Source: Thiomicrorhabdus lithotrophica (GTDB lineage: Bacteria > Pseudomonadota > Gammaproteobacteria > Thiomicrospirales > Thiomicrospiraceae). Taken from it: a DNA stretch of 64,000 nt. The position numbers and the translations under genes were made by a program. The stretch covers positions 682,001-746,000 of the forward strand of contig NZ_CP102381.1 in assembly GCF_029201445.1 (NCBI RefSeq), written 5' to 3'. The notes under the pieces are model-generated. The model made no database searches, was not told where the DNA came from, and was given only the letters and a program-made list of their open reading frames with translations. Shown here one piece after another: positions 22,046-31,786 of the stretch (position 1 is its first letter; each line of letters begins with the position of its first letter).

Positions 22046-22333
22046 GTGTCTTTAGGAAAAACTGAAGTCGAATACATATCTCGTTTAGCCGCCATCGACG
22101 TCAATGAATCAGAAGTTGATGATGTTGCCGCTAAGCTATCTAATATTTTAGATTTATTCTCACAAATGCAAGCAGCTGATACCGATAACGTATCGCCAAT
22201 GGCTCATCCATTGGATCAAGTGCAGCGTTTACGCCCTGATGTTGTCACTGAAAGTGATCAACATGAGAAATTACAGTCAGTTGCTCCCGCAGTGGAAAAC
22301 GGATTGTATCTAGTGCCACAAGTTATTGAGTGA
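22046..22333 (+). CDS. gatC: Asp-tRNA(Asn)/Glu-tRNA(Gln) amidotransferase subunit C
   Basis: This is the 95-residue linker subunit that wraps GatA and GatB, including the typical MAHPLDQVQRLRPDVVTESD region. It starts at a GTG with TTAGGAGTAGC upstream. It is the first gene of a gatCAB operon, with gatA 13 nt downstream. Confidence 0.96.
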   Translation: MSLGKTEVEYISRLAAIDVNESEVDDVAAKLSNILDLFSQMQAADTDNVSPMAHPLDQVQRLRPDVVTESDQHEKLQSVAPAVENGLYLVPQVIE

Positions 22334-22346
22334 GTAAAAACAGACA

Positions 22347-23801
22347 ATGCATAATTTAACAATTAAACAGATGAGCGAAAAGTTGCACGCGGGTGAAATC
22401 ACTAGTGTGCAGTTAACGCAGCACTATTTAGACAGAATCTCTCAATATGATGCCGATATCAATGCCTATGTAACGGTTACGCCTGAGTTAGCTATTGCCA
22501 TGGCAAAAGAAGCTGATGAGAAGCTAGCCGCAGGTAAAGGTGAATTACTAACCGGAATTCCTGTCGCGCACAAAGATATCTTTTGTACTGACGGTGTAAA
22601 AACCTCATGCAGTTCAAAAATGCTAGATAATTTTATCGCGCCTTATGATGCGCATGTTGTAACCCAGCTTAAAAAAGTGGGTATGCCTATTTTAGGTAAA
22701 ACCAACATGGATGAGTTTGCAATGGGGTCAACCTCAGAAAGCAGTTACTACGGGCCAACTAAAAATCCTTGGGACTTAAATGCGGTTCCTGGTGGTTCAT
22801 CAGGTGGAGCAGCGGCGGTCATCGCGGCTGGTTTGGCGCCGATGGCAACGGGTACCGATACTGGTGGTTCAATTCGTCAGCCAGCGTCTTTCTGTGGTAT
22901 TACGGGTATTAAACCAACTTACGGCTCAGTTTCCCGTTTTGGTATTGTGGCATACGCTTCAAGTTTTGACCAAGCAGGACCTATGACACGTTCGGCAGAA
23001 GACTCTGCGTGGATGTTAAACGCTATGGCTGGTTTTGATGAGCGTGATTCAACTAGTTTAGAGCGTGAAACGCCAGATTACGCCGCTGAATTAGGTCAGT
23101 CGTTAAAAGGTCTTAAAATTGGTGTGCCTGCCGAATACTTTGGCGACGGTTTAGATCCTGAAGTTGAAAAGATTGTGCGTGATGCAATTGCTGAAGTGGA
23201 AAAGCTAGGTGCTGAAACCGTTGAAGTTCATTTACCAAACAAAGATTTAGCGGTGCCATCTTATTATGTATTGGCGCCTGCGGAAGCGTCATCTAACTTG
23301 TCGCGTTTTGATGGTGTGCGTTTTGGGCATCGTTGTGAAAACCCTAAAGATTTAGAAGACCTATACAAACGTTCACGTTCAGAAGGTTTTGGTGCGGAAG
23401 TTAAACGCCGTATTATGGTTGGTGCTTATGCATTATCGGCTGGTTTTTATGACGCTTATTACTTAAAAGCTCAAAAGTTACGTCGTATGGTGCGTGATGA
23501 CTTTACAAAAGCCTTTGAGTCTTGTGATGTCATCATGGGGCCTGTTGCGCCAAGTCCAGCATTCAATATTGGTGAAAAGTCAGATGATCAAGTGAGTATG
23601 TATCTATCCGATTTATACACCATTCCGGTCAACTTAGCAGGTCTACCAGGCCTGTCTGTTCCGGCAGGATTTGTAAATAACCGTCCTGTTGGTTTACACA
23701 TTGTTGGGCCTTATTTTAGTGAGGCTAAACTGCTGAACATTGGTCACCAATTTCAGCAAGTCACTGATTGGCATAAAAAAATGCCTGAACAGTATCAATA
23801 A
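22347..23801 (+). CDS. gatA: Asp/Glu-tRNA amidotransferase subunit A (amidase)
   Basis: GatA hydrolyses glutamine to supply ammonia for tRNA-dependent Asn/Gln formation. The amidase-signature triad is visible: Lys in [14 protein letters not shown] (about residue 77), cis-Ser and nucleophile Ser in [10 protein letters not shown] and [13 protein letters not shown]. Its 484 residues are normal. It implies the cell charges tRNA-Gln and/or tRNA-Asn indirectly. Confidence 0.98.
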   Translation: MHNLTIKQMSEKLHAGEITSVQLTQHYLDRISQYDADINAYVTVTPELAIAMAKEADEKLAAGKGELLTGIPVAHKDIFCTDGVKTSCSSKMLDNFIAPYDAHVVTQLKKVGMPILGKTNMDEFAMGSTSESSYYGPTKNPWDLNAVPGGSSGGAAAVIAAGLAPMATGTDTGGSIRQPASFCGITGIKPTYGSVSRFGIVAYASSFDQAGPMTRSAEDSAWMLNAMAGFDERDSTSLERETPDYAAELGQSLKGLKIGVPAEYFGDGLDPEVEKIVRDAIAEVEKLGAETVEVHLPNKDLAVPSYYVLAPAEASSNLSRFDGVRFGHRCENPKDLEDLYKRSRSEGFGAEVKRRIMVGAYALSAGFYDAYYLKAQKLRRMVRDDFTKAFESCDVIMGPVAPSPAFNIGEKSDDQVSMYLSDLYTIPVNLAGLPGLSVPAGFVNNRPVGLHIVGPYFSEAKLLNIGHQFQQVTDWHKKMPEQYQ

Positions 23802-23816
23802 TTGGAGTTAACAGAT

Positions 23817-25247
23817 ATGAGTTGGGAAGTTGTAATTGGTTTAGAGATACACGCTCAGTTAACCACTAAGTCAAAGATATTTTCAGGGTCTTCAATCGCT
23901 TACGGCGCGGCACCAAATAGCCAGGCCTGTAATGTTGATTTAGGAATGCCTGGTATGTTGCCAGTATTAAATGCAGGAGTGATTAATAAATCCATCGCTC
24001 TAGGTTTGGCACTGAATGCGGAGATTGGTCGTAAATCGGTGTTTGACCGTAAAAACTATATGTACCCAGATTTACCAAAAGGCTATCAAACCACACAGTT
24101 GGAATTTCCAATTGTAGGGCAAGGTACGTTAGAAATCGAAATCGACGGTGAAAAGAAAGTCATCGGTGTAACCCGTGCTCACCTGGAAGAAGATGCCGGT
24201 AAATCCAATCATGGTATCGTTCCTGGTATGAGTGGAATCGATTTGAACCGTGCAGGAACACCATTATTAGAAATCGTTTCTGACCCTGATATGTCATCGG
24301 CTAAAGAAGCGGTGGCTTACGCTAAAAAAATGCATGAGTTAGTTCAGTATTTAGGGATTTGTGACGGAAATATGCAAGAAGGGTCTTTCCGTGTAGACTC
24401 TAACGTTTCGATTCGTAAGCCGGGTGAGCCTCTAGGAACACGTACTGAGTTAAAAAATATTAACTCATTCAAGTTTATTGAAAAAGCGATTGAATTTGAG
24501 ATTGAACGTCAAATTGAATTGATTGAAAACGGTGGAGAAGTGGTTCAAGAAACACGTCTATACGATTCTGAAAACGATACCACACGTTCAATGCGTTCAA
24601 AGGAAGAAGCGAATGACTATCGTTATTTCCCTTGCCCGGATTTACTGCCAGTTATTATCACTGAAGAAGACATTGAAGCGGTTAAAGCAACAATGCCTGA
24701 ACTACCTGATGCCAAGCGTGTGCGTTTTGTTGCTGAGTTTGGCTTAAGTGATTACGATGCAGAAGTCTTAACTGGTTCACGTGAAATGGCAGAGTTCTTT
24801 GAAGCCGTTGTGGCTGCCACTGACGGTAAAGATGCTAAGCTTTGTGCTAACTGGATGACATCTGGTTTTGCCGCGGCGTTAAACAAAGATGGTCTAGCGG
24901 TAAATGATGCGCCAGTGACAGCAGAAATGTTGGCTGGCATGCTAAAACGCATTATGGACGATACCATCTCTGGAAAAATCGCTAAACAGGTATTTGAAGC
25001 GATGTGGAATGGTGAAGGTTCTGCAGACGAAATCATTGAAGCGAAAGGCCTAAAACAAATCACTGATACGGGTGCGATTGAAGCCCTAGTAGATGAAGTG
25101 TTAGCCAATAACCCATCTCAAGTAGAAGCTTATAAAGGCGGACAAGAGAAGATGATGGGCTACTTTGTTGGGCAAATAATGAAAGCTTCTGGTGGACAAG
25201 CCAATCCTGGGCAAGTGAATAAAATGCTCAAAGAGAAATTAAGCTAA
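23817..25247 (+). CDS. gatB: Asp/Glu-tRNA amidotransferase subunit B
   Basis: GatB is the kinase/transamidase subunit, with [15 protein letters not shown] at the start and [22 protein letters not shown] and [13 protein letters not shown] motifs. The ATG at 23817 is preferred over an upstream in-frame TTG (23802) because GGAG sits about ten bases before it. A C-terminal GatB/YqeY tail domain is complete (ending [14 protein letters not shown]). Confidence 0.98.
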   Translation: MSWEVVIGLEIHAQLTTKSKIFSGSSIAYGAAPNSQACNVDLGMPGMLPVLNAGVINKSIALGLALNAEIGRKSVFDRKNYMYPDLPKGYQTTQLEFPIVGQGTLEIEIDGEKKVIGVTRAHLEEDAGKSNHGIVPGMSGIDLNRAGTPLLEIVSDPDMSSAKEAVAYAKKMHELVQYLGICDGNMQEGSFRVDSNVSIRKPGEPLGTRTELKNINSFKFIEKAIEFEIERQIELIENGGEVVQETRLYDSENDTTRSMRSKEEANDYRYFPCPDLLPVIITEEDIEAVKATMPELPDAKRVRFVAEFGLSDYDAEVLTGSREMAEFFEAVVAATDGKDAKLCANWMTSGFAAALNKDGLAVNDAPVTAEMLAGMLKRIMDDTISGKIAKQVFEAMWNGEGSADEIIEAKGLKQITDTGAIEALVDEVLANNPSQVEAYKGGQEKMMGYFVGQIMKASGGQANPGQVNKMLKEKLS

Positions 25248-25283
25248 ATTCATTACTAATGATAAGTTTATTTGATGTTTTAT

Positions 25284-25291
25284 CAGGCCTG
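25284..25291. repeat. Iterated palindrome core CAGGCCTG
   Basis: A core copy with a one-sided extension (TATCAGGCCTGGTAA) in the gatB-htpX intergenic region. Confidence 0.75.
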
Positions 25292-25339
25292 GTAACTCTG
25301 AATAAATTATGAATTTTTGATGAAAAAGTATTCGAAAGG

Positions 25340-25366
25340 CTTGAAAGGTCATAAAAAAACCTTATA
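25340..25366 (+). promoter_or_regulatory. Candidate heat-shock (sigma-32-type) promoter of htpX
   Basis: CTTGAAA (25340-25346) is followed after 14 nt by CTTATAGT. The -35 is identical to the sigma-32 consensus, and the same arrangement occurs upstream of htpG. It ends about 45 bases before the htpX start. Confidence 0.5.
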
Positions 25367-25411
25367 GTGTCTTATGTCAGAATTTAATATTACCTTCATA
25401 AGGAGAAAATA

Positions 25412-26308
25412 ATGAAGCGTATAGGTTTATTTCTATTAACAAACATCGCGGTTATTGCTGTAGCAATGCTAGCTATGAATATCTTGGGTGTAGGCAACTA
25501 CATGGAAGGTACTAGTCTTAACTTAAACAACTTGTTTATGTTTGCGCTTATTTTTGGTTTTGCAGGTTCATTTGTATCGCTTGCAATGTCAAAGTGGATG
25601 GCAAAAATGTCTACGGGTGCAAAAGTTATCGAAACACCACGTAACGCAGACGAGAAATGGTTGGTTGATACTGTAGCGGCGCAAGCAGCAAAAGCAGGAA
25701 TCAAAACACCAGAAGTTGCTATCTATGACTCACCAGAGCCAAATGCGTTTGCGACTGGGATGACTAAAAACAACTCATTAGTTGCCGTTTCAACTGGGCT
25801 AATGCGTAACATGCGTCAAAACGAAGTAGAAGCTGTTCTAGGTCACGAAGTTGCTCACGTAGCAAACGGTGATATGGTAACTATGGCGTTACTACAAGGT
25901 GTGTTAAACACGTTCGTTATCTTCTTTGCAAAAATCGTGGCGTACATTGTTGACCGCGTAATACTTAAAAACGAAGAATCTGGGCACAGCCTGACATTTA
26001 TCGTTGTTGATATTGTGGCTCAAATCCTATTCGGTATTTTGGCGAGTATCATTGCGATGAAGTTCTCTCGTTACCGTGAGTTCCATGCCGATAACGGTGG
26101 TGCTTACTTAGCGGGTAAAGAGAACATGATTGCCGCACTACGTCGTTTACAGACAATGCAGCCGGGTGAATTACCAGACCAAATGGCCGCATTTGGTATT
26201 TCAGCTAAAAAGTCGTCTTTCGGTGACCTATTCAAGTCTCACCCAGACTTAGAAGACCGTATTGCACGTCTAGAAGCAACTACTCAAGAGCAGTTAAAAG
26301 TAGCTTAA
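25412..26308 (+). CDS. htpX: Membrane zinc metalloprotease HtpX
   Basis: HtpX degrades misfolded inner-membrane proteins. The 298-residue M48B protease has two N-terminal helices (about 5-25 and 40-60), the zinc motif HEVAH at residues 145-149 with the glutamate base, further membrane segments at about 157-177 and 190-215, and the third zinc ligand in REFHADNGGA. A clear AAGGAG ribosome site precedes the ATG. It is monocistronic, closed by a strong terminator. Confidence 0.97.
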   Translation: MKRIGLFLLTNIAVIAVAMLAMNILGVGNYMEGTSLNLNNLFMFALIFGFAGSFVSLAMSKWMAKMSTGAKVIETPRNADEKWLVDTVAAQAAKAGIKTPEVAIYDSPEPNAFATGMTKNNSLVAVSTGLMRNMRQNEVEAVLGHEVAHVANGDMVTMALLQGVLNTFVIFFAKIVAYIVDRVILKNEESGHSLTFIVVDIVAQILFGILASIIAMKFSRYREFHADNGGAYLAGKENMIAALRRLQTMQPGELPDQMAAFGISAKKSSFGDLFKSHPDLEDRIARLEATTQEQLKVA

Positions 26309-26337
26309 TTTAGCCGCTTTATAACGCTTAATAAAAA

Positions 26338-26370
26338 GCCCCGCTAAGGATTTCCTAGCGGGGCTTTTTT
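26338..26370 (+). terminator. Intrinsic terminator after htpX
   Basis: A 9-bp GCCCCGCTA/TAGCGGGGC stem, extended by AGG/CCT, is preceded by A5 and followed by T6. Confidence 0.92.
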
Positions 26371-26441
26371 ATTGCGTGAAACGATGGGCTGGATTACACT
26401 TGTGATACGTAATAATCTGGCAATAATGCCTTATATTAAAT

Positions 26442-26448
26442 GTTAGCG
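26442..26448 (+). other. GTTAGCG, possible 5' cassette boundary
   Basis: A GTTRRRY-like heptamer precedes the 26459 gene by 10 nt and mirrors GTTAGCT at 27013-27019 after it. It would be one recombination point if this gene is an inserted cassette. This is weak evidence alone. Confidence 0.2.
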
Positions 26449-26458
26449 AGAAAATACA

Positions 26459-26968
26459 ATGATTAACTGGGCATACTTTCCACAATCTAATCAGCCGAAT
26501 GAAGCAATTCGAGCGGTCGTATCTGTATTCGAAAAACATCAAGCTGATATTGATTCAGCTACGCATGATGTTCAAGTTAGTGATGATGTTCTCGCAAAAG
26601 TAGCGGATTCACTTGAAGAAATTAATTTTCAAGTTGAAAGAGGAAAAAGAAAAGACCAGAAAATACATATCCCCGTATTATTTGGTCTTAATGGAGTAAC
26701 GGAAAAAGCCTTTGAAGCTGATGCTTATCATAGAGAAAACAAAATAGTTATTGAAGTAGAGGCTGGAAGAGGTGTAACAAACTACCAGTTCCTAAAAGAT
26801 TTATTCCAAGCATGCATGATGCAGGATGTTGATTATTTAACAATCGCAATTAGAAATAAATATAAATCCTCGAAGGATTTTGAAAAAGTTTTTACATTCT
26901 TTGACACGTTGTATAAAAGTAACCGACTGAAATTACCATTAAAAGGGGTGTTGGTAATTGGGTACTAG
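26459..26968 (+). CDS. Uncharacterised protein, possibly PD-(D/E)XK nuclease-like
   Basis: The 169-residue product is not a family I can name. The centre reads FEADAYHRENKIVIEVEAG (residues 85-103), in which D88 followed by the E99-V-E101 pair on a predicted strand resembles the catalytic core of PD-(D/E)XK nucleases, with E in place of the usual K. The N-terminal half is acidic and helical. It has no signal peptide or membrane segment. It stands alone between the htpX terminator and an attC-like hairpin plus inverted-repeat elements, so it looks like a recent acquisition. Confidence 0.6.
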   Translation: MINWAYFPQSNQPNEAIRAVVSVFEKHQADIDSATHDVQVSDDVLAKVADSLEEINFQVERGKRKDQKIHIPVLFGLNGVTEKAFEADAYHRENKIVIEVEAGRGVTNYQFLKDLFQACMMQDVDYLTIAIRNKYKSSKDFEKVFTFFDTLYKSNRLKLPLKGVLVIGY

Positions 26969-26980
26969 AGCTAAAAATAC

Positions 26981-27019
26981 ACTCAACCCGACCGCGCGCT
27001 AATGCGCGGCTGGTTAGCT
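26981..27019 (+). other. attC-like imperfect hairpin
   Basis: ACTCAAC (matches RYYYAAC) opens, and GTTAGCT closes, an imperfect stem built from GACCGCGC and GCGCGGC around a TAAT-containing loop, 13 nt after the stop of the preceding gene. At 39 bp it is shorter than usual attC sites, so it could instead be a plain hairpin. Confidence 0.35.
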
Positions 27020-27122
27020 TAAACGATAAAGAGCATTAGCTAAAAAAGGAAACAATTAAGTGTTTAAGTTGATAAAAAAATATAAAAATAATTGGGATTG
27101 GAGTAAAATTAAATCATTAATG

Positions 27123-27680
27123 ATTGAGAAGCCTTTTTAATATTTGTAGGTCTTTATTTTCATAACACAGGCTTCCTGTTACTTTATTTGCTTGTCCAAA
27201 TAAAGTAACCAAACAAAAGACACCCTACAGACACAATCTATTTCACTAAGCTTGTTAGCTCAAGTTTGTGAACTCGCTGCGCTCAGGCAGCACAAACTCT
27301 TAACCGCTCCCTACGCTAAGTGAAATTACGATTGCTTACAGAAGGGGGATTTTTCTACGTTATTTTTGTATTTCTATCTTAATTAATCATAGGCTGTGAA
27401 CCTTTCCAGGCCTGCTAATACGTTTATCTGTATTCTCAATGCAAACGCCAAAATTCCCCTTGCAATAAACTGTGTAAAGTTCTTAACGAAGTGAACGTTA
27501 AAAAACTTCAGCTGTTAGAGCGAAGCGAGTTCTGAAGTTTCAGTGAACAAGTTTAGAACTTGCCAATTTATGGAGTGGGGTGCATTTTCTTTGCTTCCTT
27601 TCTTTGGGCAAGCAAAGAAAGGGAGGGGAAGCCTAAAAGAGAATCCAAAGGTATATCAATGTTCGAAAAGGCTTCTCAAT
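27123..27680. mobile_element. 558-bp non-coding element with 15-bp terminal inverted repeats
   Basis: Both ends read ATTGAGAAGCCTTTT inward (27123-27137; complement at 27666-27680). Inside are two strong hairpins: a 13-bp stem GTTACTTTATTTG (27178-27209) and a 10-bp stem CCTTTCTTTG (27597-27622). No ORF of useful length is present, so this is MITE-like and would need a transposase in trans. Shorter relatives lie at 27824-27881 and 53572-53804. No clear target-site duplication was seen. Confidence 0.65.
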
Positions 27681-27713
27681 AGCTAAGACAAATCAAACCT
27701 TAAATCCAAAACT

Positions 27714-27725
27714 GCCAGGCCTGGC
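27714..27725. repeat. Iterated palindrome, GCCAGGCCTGGC form
   Basis: A perfect 12-bp palindrome with C/G instead of T/A at the outer position, in the non-coding accessory stretch. Confidence 0.8.
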
Positions 27726-27823
27726 TATTTAGTTATTTGTTCTGTAAAGCCAGCCACAACCGCCAAAATTTCTTTTGTAATAGAAAAAAGGGAAGCTTCA
27801 CTACCCTTTAATTTCATTATGTT

Positions 27824-27881
27824 GTTGAGAAGCCAATTTAATATTGATAACCCTTTGTTTTTATCTAACAGGCTTTTTAAT
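27824..27881. mobile_element. 58-bp internally deleted relative of the 27123 element
   Basis: It begins GTTGAGAAGCC...TTTAATATT and ends AGGCTTTTTAAT followed by AGCTAAG, matching both ends and right flank of the 558-bp element with a few changes. The sequence just before it (around 27752-27800) also resembles the interior of that element (CGCCAAAATT). Confidence 0.45.
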
Positions 27882-27908
27882 AGCTAAGCTTAATTAAACT
27901 TTAAAATC

Positions 27909-27920
27909 ACCAGGCCTGGT
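27909..27920. repeat. Iterated palindrome ACCAGGCCTGGT
   Basis: A perfect 12-bp copy about 190 bp upstream of the zinc-ribbon gene. Otherwise the 27020-28112 stretch holds only the repeat elements listed; no gene is seen. Confidence 0.8.
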
Positions 27921-28112
27921 TATTGCTTGAAGTCATTAAGAGTGATGAAATTTTGACTGTTTTTTAGTTAGCTATATACAAGTATTTACTTATAAGTTAA
28001 GTTAATCAAGTCACTAAATAACCCTGCTATATCTTATTAAGATTGTGTGGTTTAATCATGATAATTTGTTAGTACTATCCATAAAAAATTAAGCATTTAG
28101 GTAATTAAGCAT

Positions 28113-29480
28113 ATGAAAATACAGGTTTGTAGAAATTGCGGGCATAAAAATACAGTTGTTTCTGGTCCTTTTACTTCTTGTAACTATTGTGGCTCGACAG
28201 AACTTGATCCAGTAACCGATACCGAATTGCCCCCAGGTGCAGTAGTCGCTGATACGAGTTCTGGTGGAGCGCTTAAATGGATAATTTTAATTATTTTATC
28301 AGTCGTTGGTTTGGGGGCGGCCGCTTGGTGGGGAATGCAGTATTTAGAGGGCGATAAAGCGCTCAAAACCGAAAACGCATCAGTTTCTGTTCCTATTGCA
28401 GATAGTTCGAACAAACAGCAAACACCTGAAGTTAAAGAACTGCTGCGTCAAACAGAGCACAATGTATCTGTAGAAAAACCAGTTTCAGTGGCTGAGTCAA
28501 CGCCTCAAAAGGTAGAGACAATTGCACTAGTTAAGGAACAGCCTAAAACAGAGCCTGTTATTAACAAACAAGTTAAACCCGTTGCGACACCTCCAGTGGT
28601 AAGTGAAGATAAAGCCCAGGCTGTTGAAAACAGAGTAGTAGAGATTAAACAGGCTGAGATCATCACTAAGGTAGACCCACAAGATTCAACTCAGACTGCA
28701 AATGCTGCTCTGCAGCCAGTTGAGAAAGTTAAGCCAATTATTGTTACAAAAGCGGAGCCTGAAGTTCGTGTTAAACCTAAAGAAGTGGTGAAAGAAAAGG
28801 CCCAAAAAGTAGCAGTGGACAAGCCTGTGAAGAAAGTGGTCAAAGAAAAGATACCTGAAAAAATATCTGAAGAGGAGTCTGAAAATGAAGCAACTGCGGC
28901 ACTTCAACTTAAGCTAGAACAAGAGAAAGTGAAAAAACTGCAGGCTATTTTGGATAGCAAAGAAGCCAAAGAGAAACGTCGAAATATGCGTTCACTCAAT
29001 CGTTCTCAGGGTGTGGTAACGGATGCTAAAACAGGATTGATGTGGATGACTTGTAGCATTGGTCAGGACTGGAATGGCGGTAGTTGTTCAGGTGAGGCTG
29101 AAGAGTTTCTGTGGTCTGAAGCGGTTTCTTTAGCAAAAGATAAAAACTATGCGGGTTATAGTGATTGGCGCCTACCAACTAGAGATGAGTTGCATAGTAT
29201 TGTCTCTTGTACCAATGATAGATTGGATTATAAGTTAGGTGCAGACGGTAAAACTCAAATTAAGAATGGTGTACGGCAAAATGGTAAGTGTTTAGGTAAC
29301 TTTAAAAGACCAGTAATTGATCAACGTGTTTTCCCGAATACTTCACCAAGTTTATATTGGTCTTATTCATTTAATGCGCGAACTAACTATAGTGCTTGGG
29401 GCGTATTCTTTAGTAGTGGACACCATTACAACTACAATACTAGTAATGTCGGAATGGTTAGATTGGTTAGAAACTATTGA
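28113..29480 (+). CDS. Zinc-ribbon membrane protein with C-terminal DUF1566 (Lcl-like) domain
   Basis: The 455-residue protein opens with a four-cysteine zinc ribbon (CRNCGHKN...CNYCGS, residues 5-29). One membrane helix follows (about 54-71, IILIILSVVGLGAAAWW), then a long Val/Lys/Glu/Pro-rich linker (about 90-290). The C-terminal domain (about 300-455) has DUF1566 features: VTDAKTGLMWMTC, GYSDWRLPTRDEL, YWSYSFNARTNYSAWGV and the final MVRLVRNY. Topology suggests a cytoplasmic ribbon and a periplasmic DUF1566 domain, which is often found in surface proteins. The exact role is unknown. Confidence 0.85.
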   Translation: MKIQVCRNCGHKNTVVSGPFTSCNYCGSTELDPVTDTELPPGAVVADTSSGGALKWIILIILSVVGLGAAAWWGMQYLEGDKALKTENASVSVPIADSSNKQQTPEVKELLRQTEHNVSVEKPVSVAESTPQKVETIALVKEQPKTEPVINKQVKPVATPPVVSEDKAQAVENRVVEIKQAEIITKVDPQDSTQTANAALQPVEKVKPIIVTKAEPEVRVKPKEVVKEKAQKVAVDKPVKKVVKEKIPEKISEEESENEATAALQLKLEQEKVKKLQAILDSKEAKEKRRNMRSLNRSQGVVTDAKTGLMWMTCSIGQDWNGGSCSGEAEEFLWSEAVSLAKDKNYAGYSDWRLPTRDELHSIVSCTNDRLDYKLGADGKTQIKNGVRQNGKCLGNFKRPVIDQRVFPNTSPSLYWSYSFNARTNYSAWGVFFSSGHHYNYNTSNVGMVRLVRNY

Positions 29481-29577
29481 TTGTTGAGAAGCTGTTGGTA
29501 TTTCTAGCAAGTAAGATGTTTAAGTTTTTAAATATCTACATGGCGATTTAACTTAAAACTAAGAAAGATTAGCTACA

Positions 29578-29606
29578 AAAAAGCCCCAATTAAGGGGCTT
29601 TTTTTG
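29578..29606. terminator. Bidirectional intrinsic terminator
   Basis: An AGCCCC-AATTAA-GGGGCT hairpin flanked by A and T runs serves the converging DUF1566 gene and trpB. Confidence 0.9.
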
Positions 29607-29619
29607 CTGTGAGATTTAG

Positions 29620-30816
29620 TTATTCACCCGTACCAAAATTCTCTGCAACGTAATCAATATCCTTGTCTCCACGACCTGAAAGGTTAATTAGAATTGTACT
29701 ACCAGGGTTTGCTTTACCGTGTTTCATGGCCCACGCAACAGCATGCGAGCTTTCTAGAGCAGGGATAATACCTTCCATGCGTGAAAGCTTGTAAAAGGCG
29801 TCTAAAGTTTCATCATCGGTTACGGCATGATAATTCACTTTCCCCATAGTCTTTAGGTAAGAGTGCTCTGGTCCAACACCAGGATAATCTAATCCCGAAG
29901 CGATTGAGTGAACAGGTGCAGGGTTACCTTCCTCATCTTCTAGAAGTAAACACTTAAAACCATGGATCATACCTGGCTTGCCGTACGTCATAGTGGCTGA
30001 GTGTTCACCTAAGTTGGTTCCACGACCTAATGGTTCTACACCGTTTAATTCAACACTTTTATCTTCCATAAAGCCTGCAAACATGCCCATAGCATTTGAG
30101 CCACCGCCTACACAAGCGCCTACTTGGTCAGGTAGCTCACCCGTCATTTCTAAGAACTGCTCACGTGCTTCATGACCTACAACGGACTGGAAGTTACGTA
30201 CCATCATTGGGAAAGGGTGCGGACCAACAACCGAGCCGATAGCAAATAAGGCTGTATCTGCTTGGGGTACATATGAATCAAAGGCTGAATCTACCGCTTC
30301 TTTTAAGCTACGGCCACCAAAAGAAACGGGTACAACTTCTGCACCAAGCAATTTCATGCGTGTAACGTTAGGGGCCTCTTTGGCGATATCGATTTCACCC
30401 ATGTGGATTTCACACTCCATACCAAAGTAAGCCGCAGCGGTTGCTAAGGCAACACCGTGTTGACCGGCACCAGTTTCAGCAATCAGTTTTGTTTTACCCA
30501 TATGTTTAGCTAATAAAGCTTCTGCCATACAGTGGTTAAGTTTATGAGCCCCAGAGTGGTTTAGGTCTTCACGTTTTAGGTAAATGTGGGCGCCCACTTC
30601 TTTACTAATGTTGTGTGCGTAATAAACTGGCGTTGGACGGCCTTGGTAGTGTTTACGAATATATTTAAGTTCATTTAAAAAGTCAGCAGAACGCCCAAGT
30701 TCCATATAAGCTTTATTGATTTCTTCAAAGTGTGGAATTAATACTGGCGGTAAAAACGCGCCACCAAAATCCCCAAAAAAACCTTCTTGGTTAGGAAAAC
30801 TTTTTAAATAAGACAT
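29620..30816 (-). CDS. trpB: Tryptophan synthase beta chain (TrpB-like), stand-alone
   Basis: This fold-type II PLP enzyme of 398 residues condenses indole with serine. The PLP lysine lies in SGAHKLNH (about residue 90), the catalytic glutamate in [11 protein letters not shown], the phosphate-binding loop in [10 protein letters not shown], and the PLP-nitrogen serine in NLSGRGDKD. No trpA or trpF is next to it, which is unusual for a canonical trpB. Segments such as [15 protein letters not shown] differ from the E. coli type and are more like the stand-alone form I associate with sulfur-oxidising Campylobacterota. It may be a second, TrpA-independent copy; that is inference. Confidence 0.85.
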   Translation of the reverse strand: MSYLKSFPNQEGFFGDFGGAFLPPVLIPHFEEINKAYMELGRSADFLNELKYIRKHYQGRPTPVYYAHNISKEVGAHIYLKREDLNHSGAHKLNHCMAEALLAKHMGKTKLIAETGAGQHGVALATAAAYFGMECEIHMGEIDIAKEAPNVTRMKLLGAEVVPVSFGGRSLKEAVDSAFDSYVPQADTALFAIGSVVGPHPFPMMVRNFQSVVGHEAREQFLEMTGELPDQVGACVGGGSNAMGMFAGFMEDKSVELNGVEPLGRGTNLGEHSATMTYGKPGMIHGFKCLLLEDEEGNPAPVHSIASGLDYPGVGPEHSYLKTMGKVNYHAVTDDETLDAFYKLSRMEGIIPALESSHAVAWAMKHGKANPGSTILINLSGRGDKDIDYVAENFGTGE

Positions 30817-31020
30817 TCGTTTATCTCCTCTGTATTTTTATTCACGAATTAGAAAAAGCTTGTTTAGGATACACATAAAACTACTTGGTGTGAAATGCTA
30901 AATTTCAATTATTTAAATGCGTTAAGTTGATAGCCAAACTCTGAAGTATTGAATAGTAACCATCCAGTGCACGGGGCTATAAAGGCCAGTTTAAACCGTT
31001 GGAAAGTTTTCTAGAGATAT

Positions 31021-31048
31021 AAAAAAAGCCCCAGTTAAGGGGCTTTTT
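31021..31048 (-). terminator. Intrinsic terminator after sufE
   Basis: AGCCCC-AGTTAA-GGGGCT with A7 on the left, which is T7 on the minus strand. It differs from the 29578 terminator by one loop base. Confidence 0.85.
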
Positions 31049-31054
31049 GTAACC

Positions 31055-31068
31055 TACCAGGCCTGGTA
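31055..31068. repeat. Iterated palindrome TACCAGGCCTGGTA
   Basis: A perfect 14-bp copy between sufE and its terminator. It is the last copy before a gap of about 21 kb. Confidence 0.85.
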
Positions 31069-31085
31069 AGTTATTTTAAATTTTA

Positions 31086-31517
31086 TTAACAACGTTTCTG
31101 GCCTTCAGCCTGAATACGTTTAATCATGTGATAAAGTCCAGTAGAGCGGTTTGGTGAGAGTTGCTGTAATAATCCAATCTTACCTAAGAACTCTAATGGA
31201 GCTGTAGCCACTTCTTCTGGTGTTCTACCGTTATAAATTCTAAGTAGTAGCGCAATTAGACCTGAAACAATCGCGGCATCACTTTTGGCTTGCATGAATA
31301 ATCGGCCATCTTTTTCTTCTATATGAATCCAGACTTGTGACTGACAACCATGGATACGGTTTTCTTCTGTCTGGTAACTGTCATCTAATTGTTGGAGTTG
31401 TTTACCCATATCAATAAGATATTTATAGCGATCTTTTGGGTTGGCAAAGTGGGTGAAGCGCTTGGTTAAATCTGCTTGAACCTCTTCAATACTTTTGTCT
31501 GGCACAGTATAGTCCAC
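31086..31517 (-). CDS. sufE: Cysteine desulfurase sulfur acceptor SufE
   Basis: SufE takes persulfide sulfur from SufS-type desulfurases for Fe-S cluster assembly. The 143-residue protein has the reactive cysteine in IHGCQSQVWIH (about residue 61) and the typical YKYLIDMGKQL start. SufS is not in the window. A CsdE-type role is also possible. Confidence 0.93.
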   Translation of the reverse strand: MDYTVPDKSIEEVQADLTKRFTHFANPKDRYKYLIDMGKQLQQLDDSYQTEENRIHGCQSQVWIHIEEKDGRLFMQAKSDAAIVSGLIALLLRIYNGRTPEEVATAPLEFLGKIGLLQQLSPNRSTGLYHMIKRIQAEGQKRC

Positions 31518-31786
31518 AAGAAAATCCTTTTACTTTTTAATGCGCAATAGTTTACCAAATTCTAGGGTCTTTGTATTTTCCATAATTGGTAGGGTTGTTT
31601 ACTGTATGAAAGCACGGTCATGCATGCACATTTACAGAAGTTTAGTTTGCGTAAACTTTGTTTAATGAATTAGCCTGTGTAGTATGGGGTTATTCGAACA
31701 GTGAAGAAGATTGGTGTAGACATTAATTGTATGCCTCGCAGAGGATACAATTTGTATATTTATAGAGCCTGATTAAAATAGCTTGT

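Noticed and set aside
29480-29510. GTTGAGAAGC after the DUF1566 gene as another element end
   Set aside because: Only ten bases match and no partner end is found nearby.
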